Shown here one piece after another: positions 18,677-28,374 of a DNA stretch of 64,000 nt (its first letter is position 1; the number at the start of each line of letters is the position of its first letter). Origin of the DNA: Nitrosomonas ureae (GTDB taxonomy: Bacteria; Pseudomonadota; Gammaproteobacteria; Burkholderiales; Nitrosomonadaceae); assembly GCF_001455205.1 (NCBI RefSeq), contig NZ_CP013341.1:2666001-2730000 (forward strand). The letters run 5' to 3'. The notes beneath the pieces are model-generated. The model was given only the letters and a program-made list of their open reading frames with translations, searched no databases and was not told the origin of the DNA. The position numbers and the translations under genes are program-made.

Positions 18677-19258
18677 ATGAAAAATATACTGCGAAAAATT
18701 TATGCGTTATTAAAAAAACACTTATCATTTTTGTTTTATCTTGTCGAATACAAACGGGCTGCAAATGCGGTACGCCAAACGAGCACTAATCCTAACGCGG
18801 TCTATGCAAAGATATTTGAAGAATTCATGCAAGGCTGTGAAAATAAACCATGTCTCCAAATCGGGGTAAAGAATAGATTAGGGAAAAAATATGGGCCGAA
18901 CTGGGTAAGTGTTGATAAATACGATATGCGTGAATTCATTGATTATCATTACGATATCCATGACTTACCCTTTGAAGATGATAGCTTTGATGCAGTGGTC
19001 TGTATATCGATACTGGAGCATGTTCCTTATCCATTGAAGGCAATTCAGGAACTCAAACGAGTCTTAAAGCCAGGCGGAAGAATATGGGTTCAATTGCCTT
19101 GGCTTTGTCCCTATCATGCGGTTCCAAAAGACTATTGGCGTGTTAGTCCGGATGGATTAAGAGTATGGATGGAAGATTTCAAAGAGGTTGCATGCGGAAC
19201 TTATATGTGGCGCAGAACCTATTTCTCGATCGCATCCTATTTTTATGGAGAAAAATAA
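18677..19258 (+). CDS. SAM-dependent methyltransferase, type 11
   Basis: A 193-residue class I methyltransferase. The SAM-binding motif I is unusual (CLQIGVKNRLGKKYGPNWVSVDKYD, about residues 54-78). Motifs II and III, FEDDSFDAVVCISILEHV and LKPGGRIWVQLPW, are canonical. A basic, hydrophobic N-terminus (residues 1-25) suggests membrane association. Related proteins often sit in cell-surface polysaccharide clusters, but this one stands alone, so the substrate is unknown. Confidence 0.85.
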   Translation: MKNILRKIYALLKKHLSFLFYLVEYKRAANAVRQTSTNPNAVYAKIFEEFMQGCENKPCLQIGVKNRLGKKYGPNWVSVDKYDMREFIDYHYDIHDLPFEDDSFDAVVCISILEHVPYPLKAIQELKRVLKPGGRIWVQLPWLCPYHAVPKDYWRVSPDGLRVWMEDFKEVACGTYMWRRTYFSIASYFYGEK

Positions 19259-19295
19259 AAAATATTTTATTTTTCGATTGATATCGCATACAAAT

Positions 19296-20522
19296 TCAGA
19301 CAACTTGCCCTGCAGCATAACCCGATGACCAGGCCCATTGGAAGTTGAATCCTCCTAAATGGCCAGTAACATCTACCACCTCTCCAATAAAAAAAAGACC
19401 TGGTGTATGCTTGGATTCCATTGTTTTAGATGATAATTCGAGAGTATCGATACCGCCTATTGTTACCTCCGCTTTCTTATAACCGATCGTGCCACTCGGA
19501 ATAATCTGCCAATTATGGAGGTTATCCGCTATTAGGAGTAATTCATTTTCCCGATAATCGCAGATAGGTTTTGCGGCGATAGCCAGACGGGCTAACATGG
19601 ATGTGCACCAGGTCTGCACGAAACGTTTAGGCAGATAGCGGGCTAACAGATTCGGTAAAAGCACGGCGCTTCTACGATAAAGAAGAAAAATCTGTTGCGC
19701 ATGCTGTTGTGGTAACAGATTGAGGTGTAGGGGTTTTCCGAGTTGCCAATACGATGATATTTGCAATATGGCGGGGCCGCTTAATCCGCGGTGGGTAAAT
19801 AAGACATTCTCACGAAATGAAGCGCCGTTGTAACTCACTTCAGCATCTATCGCCACGCCTGAAATTTCCTTAAAGGCGGAAAATTCATCGGCGGAGAAAA
19901 TTAAACCCACCAAACCAGGCCGCAAGGGCGTTACACGAACGCCAAATTGATTGGCAATTTGATAGCCCAATGCGCTTGCGCCAATTTGCGGGATCGATAA
20001 CCCGCCTGTAGCAATCACCAGAGACTTGGTTTCAATGGTATTGCGCTCAGTTATCACACTAAAATTCGATTCAGTACCTGGTTTTTTTCTATCGCTGGAT
20101 AAGTTCACTATTTCTTTGATTGTAGAAGGCATTTGCCACTCTATACCCACTGCGGTGCATTCGCCGTGAAGCATATCGATAATTTGTTGTGAGCTACCAT
20201 CGCAGAACAATTGACCTAATTTCTTTTCATGATAGCGAATACCGTGCTTCTCAATCAGCGCAATAAAATCCTGCGGCGTGAATCGAGCCAATGCAGAGCG
20301 ACAAAAATGCGGATTCCCGGAAATAAAATTTTCAGCTGTAGTATACCGATTGGTAAAGTTACAACGACCACCGCCGGAAATACGGATTTTTTCTGCTAAC
20401 TTACTTGCATGATCAATGAGTATTACGCTGCGGCCTCGTTTACCCGCTTCGATCGCGCACATCATGCCTGCAGCGCCAGCTCCAACGATTACAACATCTT
20501 TATATAACTTCGGCAGGCTCAC
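19296..20522 (-). CDS. BaiN/HI0933-family flavoprotein
   Basis: A 408-residue FAD-dependent oxidoreductase of the HI0933/YhiN family. It has the N-terminal dinucleotide site IVGAGAAGMMCAIEAGKRG, KIRISGGGRCNFTN (about residue 45), ATGGLSIPQIGAS (about 170), FTHRGLSGPAILQISSYW (about 240) and a closing FIGEVVDVTGHLGGFNFQWAW. Family members reduce or dehydrogenate organic substrates, but the housekeeping role in proteobacteria is not settled. Single-gene unit. Confidence 0.92.
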   Translation of the reverse strand: MSLPKLYKDVVIVGAGAAGMMCAIEAGKRGRSVILIDHASKLAEKIRISGGGRCNFTNRYTTAENFISGNPHFCRSALARFTPQDFIALIEKHGIRYHEKKLGQLFCDGSSQQIIDMLHGECTAVGIEWQMPSTIKEIVNLSSDRKKPGTESNFSVITERNTIETKSLVIATGGLSIPQIGASALGYQIANQFGVRVTPLRPGLVGLIFSADEFSAFKEISGVAIDAEVSYNGASFRENVLFTHRGLSGPAILQISSYWQLGKPLHLNLLPQQHAQQIFLLYRRSAVLLPNLLARYLPKRFVQTWCTSMLARLAIAAKPICDYRENELLLIADNLHNWQIIPSGTIGYKKAEVTIGGIDTLELSSKTMESKHTPGLFFIGEVVDVTGHLGGFNFQWAWSSGYAAGQVV

Positions 20523-20555
20523 GGTTGCACAATAAAGTGATTCCGGGCAGAAAAA

Positions 20556-20744
20556 TTATTCAGCCAGCATATCCAGGCGAGCTGCTATCATCATGACAAT
20601 AAATAAGAAAAGAGATAAGCCGATACGTATGCTCAAAGATCTGACCATGCGCGTTGAATGCCCTTTATCCTTGTACATGTAATACAGTGCTGATCCCAGG
20701 CTATATAATATGAGGAGAAATAATACGGCAGCAAAAATTTTCAA
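20556..20744 (-). CDS. Twin-transmembrane protein (DUF2909-like)
   Basis: A 62-residue inner-membrane protein with two hydrophobic helices separated by a basic loop (KDKGHSTRMVRSLSIRIG). A TTG start at 20744 is preferred: AGGA lies 7 bp upstream and the protein then opens MKIFAAVLF, as family members do. An 11-codon longer version would start at TTG 20777. DUF2909-type proteins accompany cytochrome oxidase assembly genes in other betaproteobacteria; here no such genes adjoin. Confidence 0.78.
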   Translation of the reverse strand: MKIFAAVLFLLILYSLGSALYYMYKDKGHSTRMVRSLSIRIGLSLFLFIVMMIAARLDMLAE

Positions 20745-20909
20745 AGCTTTAATCCTAACAAAAGTTAAATTTGCCAAAGTTTAGCCGAGTTTTTATGATT
20801 ATCCAAGACTATTTAACGATAAGCATTTCAGACATTTATTATTTAAAATTAACCAATTGTTTCTATTTCACTTCATTCCCACTCTTTTTCACTCGGTCGA
20901 TTCTGTGTA

Positions 20910-21875
20910 ATGCAAAATCCGGTTTGCTTACCCACTGCCATTTTTTTAATGGGCCCCACAGCCAGTGGCAAAAGCCAAGTTGCTTTGGATATCGCAAAAA
21001 AGTTTTCGGCTGAAATCATCAGCGTGGACTCAGCTCAGGTATACCGCTACATGGATATCGGAACGGCCAAGCCCGGACAAGAGATTCTGGCTCATGTCCC
21101 ACATCATCTGATTAATCTTATTAATCCCGATCAATCTTATTCAGCAGCGCAATTTCGCCAGGATGCTTTAAGCATCATGCAAGATATCTCTTCGCGTAAC
21201 AAAATTCCGCTGCTGGTGGGAGGCACGATGCTTTACTTCCGAGCATTACAAGAAGGCTTGTCCATATTGCCTCCGGCTGATCAAGACCTGCGCTTGACAT
21301 TGGAAAATATGGCGGAGAAACATGGCTGGCCTGCGATGCATCAAAAATTGTCAGAATTGGATCAAGTCATTGCTGCACGTATCATGCCTACCGATAGTCA
21401 GCGTATCCAACGTGCATTGGAGGTGTGCTATCTGACGCAACAACCGATGTCAGAGATTCTGAAAAAATTCCAACCCATTGATTTTCCTTATCGTAGAATC
21501 AGCATTGCATTGATACCCAGCGAACGCAGCCAATTGCATTTGCGTATTTCTGAGCGCTTTAGAAGCATGTTAAACGCCGGATTGATCGAAGAAGTTCAAT
21601 CCATACGCCAAAAATTCTCATTGAGCGTGGAATCACCATCAATGCGATGTGTCGGCTATCGTCAGACCTGTCTTTACCTGGATAACAAAATCAACAGTGA
21701 CGAATTGCATGACATGGGAATTGCCGCAACGCGCCAACTGGCCAAACGACAACTTACCTGGCTGCGCAGTATGCGCGTCACCGATAAAATCTATGAGCTT
21801 GACTGCTTGTCCAGTGATTTAAGCACTCAAGTAAATAATTTAATCCGGACTGCAATTGAGACCGGAGCAGACTGA
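20910..21875 (+). CDS. miaA: tRNA dimethylallyltransferase
   Basis: A 321-residue MiaA of normal length. It transfers dimethylallyl to A37 of tRNAs that read codons starting with U. P-loop GPTASGKS (about residue 15), ISVDSAQVYRYMDIGTAKP, DLRLTLE and RCVGYRQ motifs are present. It has a divergent relation to the small DUF2909-like gene and is followed by a BON lipoprotein. No hfq-hflX cluster follows, unlike in enterics. Confidence 0.96.
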   Translation: MQNPVCLPTAIFLMGPTASGKSQVALDIAKKFSAEIISVDSAQVYRYMDIGTAKPGQEILAHVPHHLINLINPDQSYSAAQFRQDALSIMQDISSRNKIPLLVGGTMLYFRALQEGLSILPPADQDLRLTLENMAEKHGWPAMHQKLSELDQVIAARIMPTDSQRIQRALEVCYLTQQPMSEILKKFQPIDFPYRRISIALIPSERSQLHLRISERFRSMLNAGLIEEVQSIRQKFSLSVESPSMRCVGYRQTCLYLDNKINSDELHDMGIAATRQLAKRQLTWLRSMRVTDKIYELDCLSSDLSTQVNNLIRTAIETGAD

Positions 21876-22041
21876 ATGCTGAATTATTATTATGAGTATG
21901 TTTTTGAGTTTACCGACTTGTTTATTTCCTATCGGTAGCGTTATGATTCCATTCATGCTGGATGAATGACATCAATTTTCATCAGCGTATAAGAAGAATT
22001 ACAAAATACCTGTGGAACAAACATTGATAGGATAGACGACC

Positions 22042-22377
22042 ATGAGGACTTTTTTTAAATTATTGACTTCAGCTTTGTTGCTGATAGGCATCTTTTTTCT
22101 GATAGGGTGTGAAAACTACGCGGAAAGAACCCATCCGTCCTGGGTTGCGCCCCCTCCCGGACTCGTTTACGATGATTCGACCATTTTTGCCCGCGTTACC
22201 CAGGCCATTCAATCGGATCCGGTTTTACAGGGCGCCAGCATTGAAATCAAAGTTAACGAAGGGCATGTAACACTCACGGGTGTCGCTCGTAATGAAGATC
22301 AGATTACCCGCACTAATATGCACACCTGGATCGTGGATGGGGTCAAGAATGTTGATAACCAGGTCACCATAAAATAA
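22042..22377 (+). CDS. BON-domain lipoprotein
   Basis: A 111-residue lipoprotein with lipobox LIGCEN (Cys about 23) and a C-terminal BON domain (DDSTIFARVTQAI, GHVTLTGVARNEDQI, GVKNVDNQVTIK). It is followed by a strong terminator and stands as its own transcript. It is the third BON protein in the window and lacks close similarity to the other two outside the domain pattern. Confidence 0.85.
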   Translation: MRTFFKLLTSALLLIGIFFLIGCENYAERTHPSWVAPPPGLVYDDSTIFARVTQAIQSDPVLQGASIEIKVNEGHVTLTGVARNEDQITRTNMHTWIVDGVKNVDNQVTIK

Positions 22378-22386
22378 TCAAGAACA

Positions 22387-22406
22387 AACCCCCGTAATAG
22401 GGGGTT
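22387..22406. terminator. Hairpin terminator
   Basis: AACCCCC-GTAATA-GGGGGTT, 10 bp after the BON lipoprotein stop and before the convergent end of dapD. It can serve both directions. Confidence 0.65.
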
Positions 22407-22431
22407 ATCCAGCTTATAAGGGATACTTCTT

Positions 22432-23253
22432 TTATATTCCGCGCAACAATTCATTAATTCCTGTCTTTGAACGGGTTTTTGCGTCTACTTGCTTCACGAT
22501 TACGGCGCAGTACAAACTGTATTTCCCATTTTCTGCTGGCAAATTACCCGATACCACGACTGATCCCGGCGGAATGCGGCCATAACTTATTTCCCCGCTT
22601 TCACGGTTATAAATTTTCGTGCTTTGACCAATATACACCCCCATGGATATCACGGAATTCTCACCGACAATCACGCCTTCCACAATCTCAGAACGCGCAC
22701 CAATAAAACAATTATCTTCGATGATGGTCGGATTGGCCTGCACCGGCTCCAGCACTCCGCCAATGCCAACGCCACCCGATAGATGCACATTCTTACCGAT
22801 CTGCGCGCATGAGCCGACGGTGGCCCACGTATCGACCATCGTGCCCTCGTCTACATACGCGCCAATATTGACATAAGAGGGCATCAGCACGACATTGTTA
22901 GCGATAAACGAGCCTTTGCGCACGGCTGCAGGCGGTACGACACGAAAGCCGCCGTCACGAAAGTCTCTGGAACTGTAATCGGCGAACTTGGATGGCACTT
23001 TGTCAAAATAATTGGAAAAACCACCCTTGATAAAATTGTTATCTTCGATGCGAAATGACAGTAATACTGCTTTTTTGATCCATTGATGCGTAACCCAGTC
23101 ACCATCGATTTTCTCAGCTACGCGCAATTTGCCGTTATCCAGCATCGTCAGCACTTGTGTAACGGCCTCCTTCAAACTGGCATCGACATTACGTGGTGTA
23201 ATTTCAGCGCGGCGCTCAAAAGCTTCTTCAATGATGGTTTTTAATTCACTCAT
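22432..23253 (-). CDS. dapD: Tetrahydrodipicolinate N-succinyltransferase
   Basis: A 273-residue DapD, a left-handed beta-helix acyltransferase that succinylates tetrahydrodipicolinate in lysine/diaminopimelate synthesis. Hexapeptide repeats run through about residues 100-240 ([30 protein letters not shown] split over coils, and [20 protein letters not shown]). It lies 31 bp downstream of dapC in one operon, which is the succinylase branch of the pathway. Confidence 0.96.
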   Translation of the reverse strand: MSELKTIIEEAFERRAEITPRNVDASLKEAVTQVLTMLDNGKLRVAEKIDGDWVTHQWIKKAVLLSFRIEDNNFIKGGFSNYFDKVPSKFADYSSRDFRDGGFRVVPPAAVRKGSFIANNVVLMPSYVNIGAYVDEGTMVDTWATVGSCAQIGKNVHLSGGVGIGGVLEPVQANPTIIEDNCFIGARSEIVEGVIVGENSVISMGVYIGQSTKIYNRESGEISYGRIPPGSVVVSGNLPAENGKYSLYCAVIVKQVDAKTRSKTGINELLRGI

Positions 23254-23284
23254 AATTTTCCTTAGTAATTTAAATTCAGTCGAC

Positions 23285-24481
23285 TCAACTTAATTGAGTC
23301 ACGAGGTTTTTAATTCTTTGCATCGCTTCGCTACATTCCTGCGCCGGAGCTACCAACGCAACGCGAATATAATTTTTCCCCGGATTGCTGCCGTGTGCGT
23401 CACGCGCCAGATAGCTACCTGGCAGCATCGTCACATTATAATCTTGATACAATCGTTTGGTGAATTCGGTATCGCCGATAGGTGTTTTTATCCACAAATA
23501 AAAACCTGCGTCCGGCATTTGCACGGTCATTACATCTTCCAGTAACGCCAGCGCGTCAGAGAATTTTTGCGCATACAACCGGCGATTTTCCACCACATGC
23601 TTTTCATCATTCCAGGCCGCTGCGCTGGCAGCCTGAGCTGCAGGATTCATGGCGCAGCCATGATAAGTCCGATACAGCAGAAATTGTTTCAATATTGCTG
23701 CGTCACCGGCTACAAAACCGGAGCGCATTCCCGGCACATTGGAACGTTTCGATAAGCTGTTGAATGCCACCAAGCGCGGAAAACCTGTGCGGCCCAGTTG
23801 ATGTGCAGCATCCAGCGCGCCCAATGGCGGTTTCGTTTCATCACAATAGATTTCCGAATAACATTCATCCGCAGCGACTACAAAACCATAACGATCGGAC
23901 AGTGCAAACAGTTCCTGCCATTCCTCCAGTGTCATGACTGCACCCGTCGGATTATTGGGCGAGCAAACATAAATCAATTGCGTGCGCGACCAGACATCAT
24001 TACTCAATTGCGAGAAATCCAATCGAAAACGATTTTCGGGCAGCGTATTGATAAAATGCGGTGTCGCCCCTGCTAATAACGCGGCGCCTTCGTAAATTTG
24101 ATAAAACGGATTGGGACATATGATTACCGGGGATCCAGCGCTGCGATCTATCGTTGCTTGCGCAAAAGAAAACAACGCTTCACGGCTGCCATTGACAGGA
24201 ATAATTTCAGTATCCGGATTGATTTCCGGCAAATTAAAACGCTGTTTTATCCATGCCGCGATGTTATTCCGTAGCGCCGGTATTCCCAGCGTCGTCGGGT
24301 ATGTCGATAGACCATCCAGATTATCAACTATGGCTTGACGGATAAAGTCAGGCGTTGCATGTTTGGGTTCGCCAATTTGCAGATCAATCGGACTCAATGC
24401 CTCATTGCGTACCACCCCATCGAGTAATGACCGCAGTTTTTGAAAGGGGTAGGGTTGCAGCTGATTCAGATTTGGGTTCAT
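23285..24481 (-). CDS. dapC: Succinyldiaminopimelate transaminase
   Basis: A 398-residue PLP-dependent class I/II aminotransferase. The start [35 protein letters not shown] and PLP-lysine motif [16 protein letters not shown] identify the DapC type of betaproteobacteria. It makes N-succinyl-L,L-diaminopimelate using glutamate as amino donor. First gene of dapC-dapD. The accessory island begins about 240 bp upstream of its start. Confidence 0.93.
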   Translation of the reverse strand: MNPNLNQLQPYPFQKLRSLLDGVVRNEALSPIDLQIGEPKHATPDFIRQAIVDNLDGLSTYPTTLGIPALRNNIAAWIKQRFNLPEINPDTEIIPVNGSREALFSFAQATIDRSAGSPVIICPNPFYQIYEGAALLAGATPHFINTLPENRFRLDFSQLSNDVWSRTQLIYVCSPNNPTGAVMTLEEWQELFALSDRYGFVVAADECYSEIYCDETKPPLGALDAAHQLGRTGFPRLVAFNSLSKRSNVPGMRSGFVAGDAAILKQFLLYRTYHGCAMNPAAQAASAAAWNDEKHVVENRRLYAQKFSDALALLEDVMTVQMPDAGFYLWIKTPIGDTEFTKRLYQDYNVTMLPGSYLARDAHGSNPGKNYIRVALVAPAQECSEAMQRIKNLVTQLS

Positions 24482-24724
24482 GTCATTTGGAAAGAATGCT
24501 CAGTCAATAATTTTATACTGATCATCCCGTTATTAGGTCGTTAATGCGTGCGGATTATAAAACGTGCGGGTGAGAATAACCAACTAAAATTAATTTGTCC
24601 TGCTGTGTTTCAGACTATTCAGAGGATACATGACCTTACCATTCAAGCGCAGCATGCTTGCAATTCCCGATTGTCTGCATACGAGGAATAGCGGTATTCA
24701 TTCAATCGATCCAGAAAAATCAAA

Positions 24725-24869
24725 GGCGGATTCAAGTTTGAAGTACAATTTTGAATAACGCAGGTTAGGGGGGCTGGATGCGGTAGCATCTGAGCCTTTT
24801 TGACCAGCCAGTCGAAATTGCAAAGATGAACTACACACACCTAACCCGAGAAGAACGATACCAGATATA
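24725..24869 (+). repeat. IS30 left end, inverted partner of 35221-35365
   Basis: 145 bp almost identical (about ten differences) to the reverse complement of 35221-35365. It includes the terminal repeat, leader and first 14-15 codons of the IS30 transposase. Confidence 0.85.
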
Positions 24870-24935
24870 TGGAGTTGGAGTTGGAGTTGCCCCCTTTGAA
24901 CGGACACATTATGTTCTGTTTAAAGGAGAAGTAAG

Positions 24936-25256
24936 ATGACACAAAACTACAAACCTGCTTACCCACCTGAGTTACGCCAACAGATGGTGGAATTGGTAGC
25001 ATTAGGCAAATGCCCCAAGCAATTATCCAAGGAATTTGGATGCCACTACACTTCGATACAAACCTGGTGTCGAGCAGCAGGTGTACCAATTAGATCAAGC
25101 CAGGCAATTGCTTTCGCTGCGACATCGAGTGTTGCTTCCTTGAGTGCCAACGAACGGCAGGAACTGCTGGAATTGCGTAAGAAGCTCAAGCGTGTGGAGA
25201 TGGAGCGTGACATATTGGCAAAGGCTACGGCCTGGTTTGCAAACAACAAGGATTGA
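24936..25256 (+). CDS. IS3-family transposase OrfA
   Basis: A 106-residue DNA-binding protein. It has a helix-turn-helix (PPELRQQMVELVALG through FGCHYTSIQTWCRAAG, about residues 9-50) and a C-terminal leucine-zipper-like segment (LRKKLKRVEMERDILAKAT), standard for IS3 OrfA. AAAGGAG lies before the ATG. It ends TGATG with the orfB start, so translation is coupled rather than by the usual -1 slip. Confidence 0.92.
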   Translation: MTQNYKPAYPPELRQQMVELVALGKCPKQLSKEFGCHYTSIQTWCRAAGVPIRSSQAIAFAATSSVASLSANERQELLELRKKLKRVEMERDILAKATAWFANNKD

Positions 25257-25840
25257 TGGGGAAAGTGTACCAATTAATCAAGGCAAACCGGGCCCAATTT
25301 CCGGCTCGTGTTCTATGCGAGACACTCGGTGTATCGCACAGCGGTTACTATGACTGGGCAAAACGCACACCCAGCCGACGGGCCATTACCAACTGTCGAT
25401 TGATCGAGCAGATCATGGCCATATACCGTACCAGCGATTGTACGTATGGCCGCCCCCGCATTACCGTTGAGCTAGCCGATCGTGGAGTCAGGGTCAATCA
25501 TAAGCGCGTAGGCAGATTGATGCGTGAAGCTGGAATTAAAGGGGTGAGTCGCAGGCGAGGCTTTGTGATCCCGACTCATCGGAATAAGCGTGACCGCCCT
25601 GCACCGGATTTAGTGCAACGCCATTTCAAGGCAACTAGCATCAATCAACTATGGGTTGCGGACATGACTTACATTCCTACCTGGGCAGGGTTCCTGTACC
25701 TGGCCGTGGTCATCGATGTATTCAGCCGTAAGGTAGTGGGCTGGTCTTTCGGTGAAACCATGACAGCAAGCCTGGTGATCAGTGCGTTGAACATGGCGTT
25801 AATCACTCGTAAACCGGGCAAAGTGATTCACCACAGCGAT

Positions 25841-26138
25841 AGTAAGAATACTTGCACCAGATTTCAATAATGATTTGACTCAATCATTGAATGAGTAATT
25901 ATTGGAATTCTGGTACCGTAAGAATTGCCAAGTTTCCTGACTCTCACAGCGATAGACCGTCAATAGTGTCATTCCCTGGATCTGTCGGTTATTTGGCAAT
26001 ATCTATCGGTGAGGTTTCACCTCGCCATTGTCTGTGACCCAAGAAGGGCCTGATCGCTTATCTCATTACTGTCTTGTCCCGGCAATCGGTTTCGGTGAAT
26101 CCCTATCAATAACATCATTCAAAAATAGGGAGCTGAGA
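25841..26138 (+). ncRNA. Candidate bridge RNA region of the IS110 element
   Basis: In IS110-group elements the left non-coding end encodes a structured bridge RNA whose loops pair with target and donor DNA. This 298-bp leader is the right size and place. Visible structure: GGTGAGG-TTTCA-CCTCGCC (26008-26026, 7 bp with one wobble) and an imperfect hairpin around ACTCAATCATTGAATGAGT (25878-25896). The loops that would pair with the IS3 target were not resolved by eye. Confidence 0.5.
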
Positions 26139-27212
26139 ATGGATGACAATCATCATGGCATAGTTGGAGGAGTTGATACCCACAAAGACATACATTTCGC
26201 AGCCGTAGTCGATACTTACGATCGAGTGCTTGCCAGTAATTCTTTCTCCACAACACGGCAAGGATACAAATCAATGCTGATGAATTGGATGCAATCTTTT
26301 GGTGAGGTCAAGCGCATTGGAATAGAATGCACTGGGACTTATGGTGCGGGTTTGCTAAGGTATCTGCAGCAGTTTGACGTCGAAATTTTAGAAGTTACCT
26401 CACCTGATAAAATGGATCGACGCAGACGCGGCAAGAACGATACAATCGATGCGGAAAATGCGGCCCATGCTGCATTTGCTGGAATACGAACCGTCACACC
26501 TAAAACACGAGATGGCATGGTGGAGTCGTTACGAGTTCTAAAGGTATGTAGGAAGACTGCCATTGCAGCTAGACGTATCGCACTCCAAATGATCCAAATG
26601 AATATTATTTCCGCACCAGAGTCGATTCGGGAACCGCTCCGTGCACTGACTCGCATGCAATTAATCCGTACTCTTGTCACTTGGCGGCCAGATCTGGGCG
26701 GGTATCGTAATATATCAACTGCATACAAAATCGCATTGAAATCTCTTGCACGGCGATATCTGGAATTGCATGATGAGATTGCGGATCGGGATGTCATGAT
26801 CTCAGCCATAGTTGATGAACTTGCTCCCGATCTGATTGCAGGTAAAGCCATTGGTTATGAGTCTGCTGCACAATTACTCATTACCGCGGGAGACAATCCG
26901 GATCGATTAAAATCCGAAGCTAGCTTTGCCGCATTATGCGGTGTAAATCCAATTCCTGCTTCCTCGGGCAAGGTCAATAGACACAGATTGAATCGCGGCG
27001 GTGACAGAGCCGCTAATAGTGCACTGCATATTATCGCTATTGGACGACTGAGGACGGACAATAAAACTAAAGAGTACGTTGATAAAAGTTTGACACAAGG
27101 GCATACGAAACTTGAGGCGCTGCGGTGCCTTAAACGCTATATTGCGCGAGAAGTTTATTACATTCTGAAAAAACGCAACAATCTTATCAATAGTATCCAA
27201 ATTGCTGCTTGA
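26139..27212 (+). CDS. IS110-family recombinase
   Basis: A 357-residue DEDD-type transposase. The ATG at 26139 follows AGGGAG; an upstream frame to 26028 lacks a site and would overlap the leader RNA. The N-terminal RuvC-like domain begins GGVDTHKDIHFAAVVD, with GIECTGTYG and the KNDTIDAENAA motif (last acidic residues). The C-terminal transposase_20 domain has LLITAGDNPDRL, SFAALCGVNPIPASSGK and the catalytic-serine region NRGGDRAANSALH. It appears complete, so the element may be active. Confidence 0.94.
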   Translation: MDDNHHGIVGGVDTHKDIHFAAVVDTYDRVLASNSFSTTRQGYKSMLMNWMQSFGEVKRIGIECTGTYGAGLLRYLQQFDVEILEVTSPDKMDRRRRGKNDTIDAENAAHAAFAGIRTVTPKTRDGMVESLRVLKVCRKTAIAARRIALQMIQMNIISAPESIREPLRALTRMQLIRTLVTWRPDLGGYRNISTAYKIALKSLARRYLELHDEIADRDVMISAIVDELAPDLIAGKAIGYESAAQLLITAGDNPDRLKSEASFAALCGVNPIPASSGKVNRHRLNRGGDRAANSALHIIAIGRLRTDNKTKEYVDKSLTQGHTKLEALRCLKRYIAREVYYILKKRNNLINSIQIAA

Positions 27213-27734
27213 CATTTAGAAGGGCATCCAGGGCAGTCAATACACCAGTGTTGAATTCGGCAAGCGATGCAGGGAAATGGGTGTGCATCCCTCCATGGGA
27301 AGTGTGGGTGATGCTTATGACAATGCAATGGTTGAAAGCTTTTTTGCCAGCCTGGAATGTGAATTGATCGATAGGCGCTCCTGGAAAAATAAAACTGAAG
27401 CAAGGCTGGCCATATTCACCTGGATCGAGTCATGGTACAACCCAACTCGCAGGCATTCCGGGCTGGGATACTTATCACCCAACAATTTTGAGAGAAAACT
27501 GAATGAGAAAAATAAAATCGCGATAAACTGCAATCCGCTTTTACAGGTCGAGACTCTCTCGACTCCATGAAAAAAATGTCCGCCAAAAGGGGACAACTCC
27601 AACTCCAGATAGCCACGAGAATAGAATCTGGATTGATATGAGTAGAGTCAGTCATATTGATGTCCTCACAGTTTGTTGATAGGTATCAAATATTCTGAGG
27701 TATAGCGCTGACTCTTTCATTACTCCGAATGTAC

Positions 27735-28010
27735 TACGGGCGGGAATTCGCCGGATTTGATGAGATCAGCAAACAACTGGATGCGGACTTCTATTTCGCC
27801 CACCCTTACGCTTCATGAGAACGAGGGACGAACGAGAATACCAATGGACTGATTCGGCAGTACTTCCCCAAAAACAGGGACTTCACCACTATTACACAAC
27901 AGGAAATGGATACAGCAATGGAAAGATTGAACAATCGACCTAGAAAACGGCTTGGATACCAAACACCTAATCAGGTATTCTTCAAATCAGGCGTTGCACT
28001 TCATATTTGA
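27735..28010 (+). pseudogene. IS30 transposase C-terminal fragment with stop
   Basis: The frame reads GREFAGFDEISKQLDADFYFAHPYAS, then TGA (27816-27818, where IS30 relatives have TGG for Trp), then ERGTNENTNGLIRQYFPK and RPRKRLGYQTPNQVFF. This is the end of the integrase core of an IS30 transposase, including the final catalytic Glu region (NENTNGL). It belongs to the same remnant as the left end at 24725. Confidence 0.85.
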
Positions 28011-28370
28011 ATCGGCATAATTAAAATCATAAGTATCGCTATCATAAGTATTTAAATCGTCAAGTAACCACAACACTTTTTTATCTTTCAGTAGCTCCAA
28101 TGCATTATTACTCGGTGATCTATCTAAACGTAAGCAAATAACAACGAAACTTTTTAGGTCTCGAATAACTTCAAGCAAGGTGCGTGTTTTACCCTCGGTA
28201 GGGTTGCCAATCAATAGGATACTGTTACCTTGTTCGACTAATGTGGTCAAATCTTGTTCAGTATAGGGTGTTATATTTGCTGAACTTAATTCAGATGGAA
28301 TTGCATGGCGATTAATATATGTATTGAAATATGGGCGCTCTGAGTTTCTAAGTATTTCATCAGGACGCAT
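27987..28370 (-). pseudogene. P-loop NTPase, N-terminal fragment truncated by IS30
   Basis: The first ~118 residues of an NTPase: Walker A GNPTEGKTRTL (about residue 55) and Walker B-like VLWLLDDLN (about residue 99). The last ~9 codons lie inside the IS30 terminal repeat, so the original protein was much longer and its sensor or effector part is lost. The ATG lies 4 bp after the stop of the small membrane protein gene, so the two were co-transcribed. It could be from a STAND-like or AAA-type protein; which one cannot be told. Confidence 0.75.
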
Positions 28371-28374
28371 TACT

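Larger units (their letters stand above)
25840..27228 (+). mobile_element. IS110-family element
   Basis: A ~1.39-kb insertion located precisely by the break in IS3 orfB (GCGA before, CCAGGGC after). It has no terminal inverted repeats, as expected for IS110. About 300 bp of non-coding DNA precede the transposase and only ~16 bp follow it, which is the IS110-group rather than the IS1111-group layout. The exact edge is uncertain by 1-2 bp. Confidence 0.88.
25256..27570 (+). pseudogene. IS3 transposase OrfB, interrupted by IS110 insertion
   Basis: The N-terminal part (25256-25840) holds an HTH_21 region (YGRPRITVELADRGVRVNHKR) and the integrase core with the first Asp (WVADMTYI), reaching the second Asp in VIHHSD. 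The reading frame resumes at 27229 with QGSQYTSVEFGKRC and the last acidic residue in DNAMVESFF. The two parts join in frame if the 1.4-kb IS110 is removed. The catalytic DDE triad is thus split and the transposase inactive. Confidence 0.9.
24870..27607 (+). mobile_element. IS3-family element, split by IS110
   Basis: The ends are imperfect inverted repeats. The left one reads GGAGTTGGAGTTGCCCCC then GAACGGACA (to 24906); the right one is TGTCCGCC then GGGGACAACTCCAACTCC (27577-27606). The left end has an extra GGAGTT unit. It carries orfA and orfB, with orfB interrupted. It lies inside the IS30 remnant. No clear target duplication was found. Confidence 0.85.
24725..28017 (+). mobile_element. 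IS30-family remnant interrupted by other elements
   Basis: The left end (24725-24869) holds the terminal repeat GGCGGATTCAAGTTTGAAGT and the start of an IS30 transposase (ATG 24826, MNYTHLTREERYQIY). The right end (27994-28017) is the matching inverted terminal repeat, TTGCACTTCATATTTGAATC, overlapping the end of the transposase C-terminus. Between the two ends lie an IS3 element at 24870 and about 120 bp of unplaced sequence; the middle of the transposase is missing. The right end cuts into a P-loop NTPase gene. Confidence 0.75.

Noticed and set aside
24643..24840. 65-codon minus-strand frame at the IS30 left end; possible other half of the truncated NTPase
   Set aside because: Only about 25 codons lie outside IS30 and none continues an NTPase fold recognisably.
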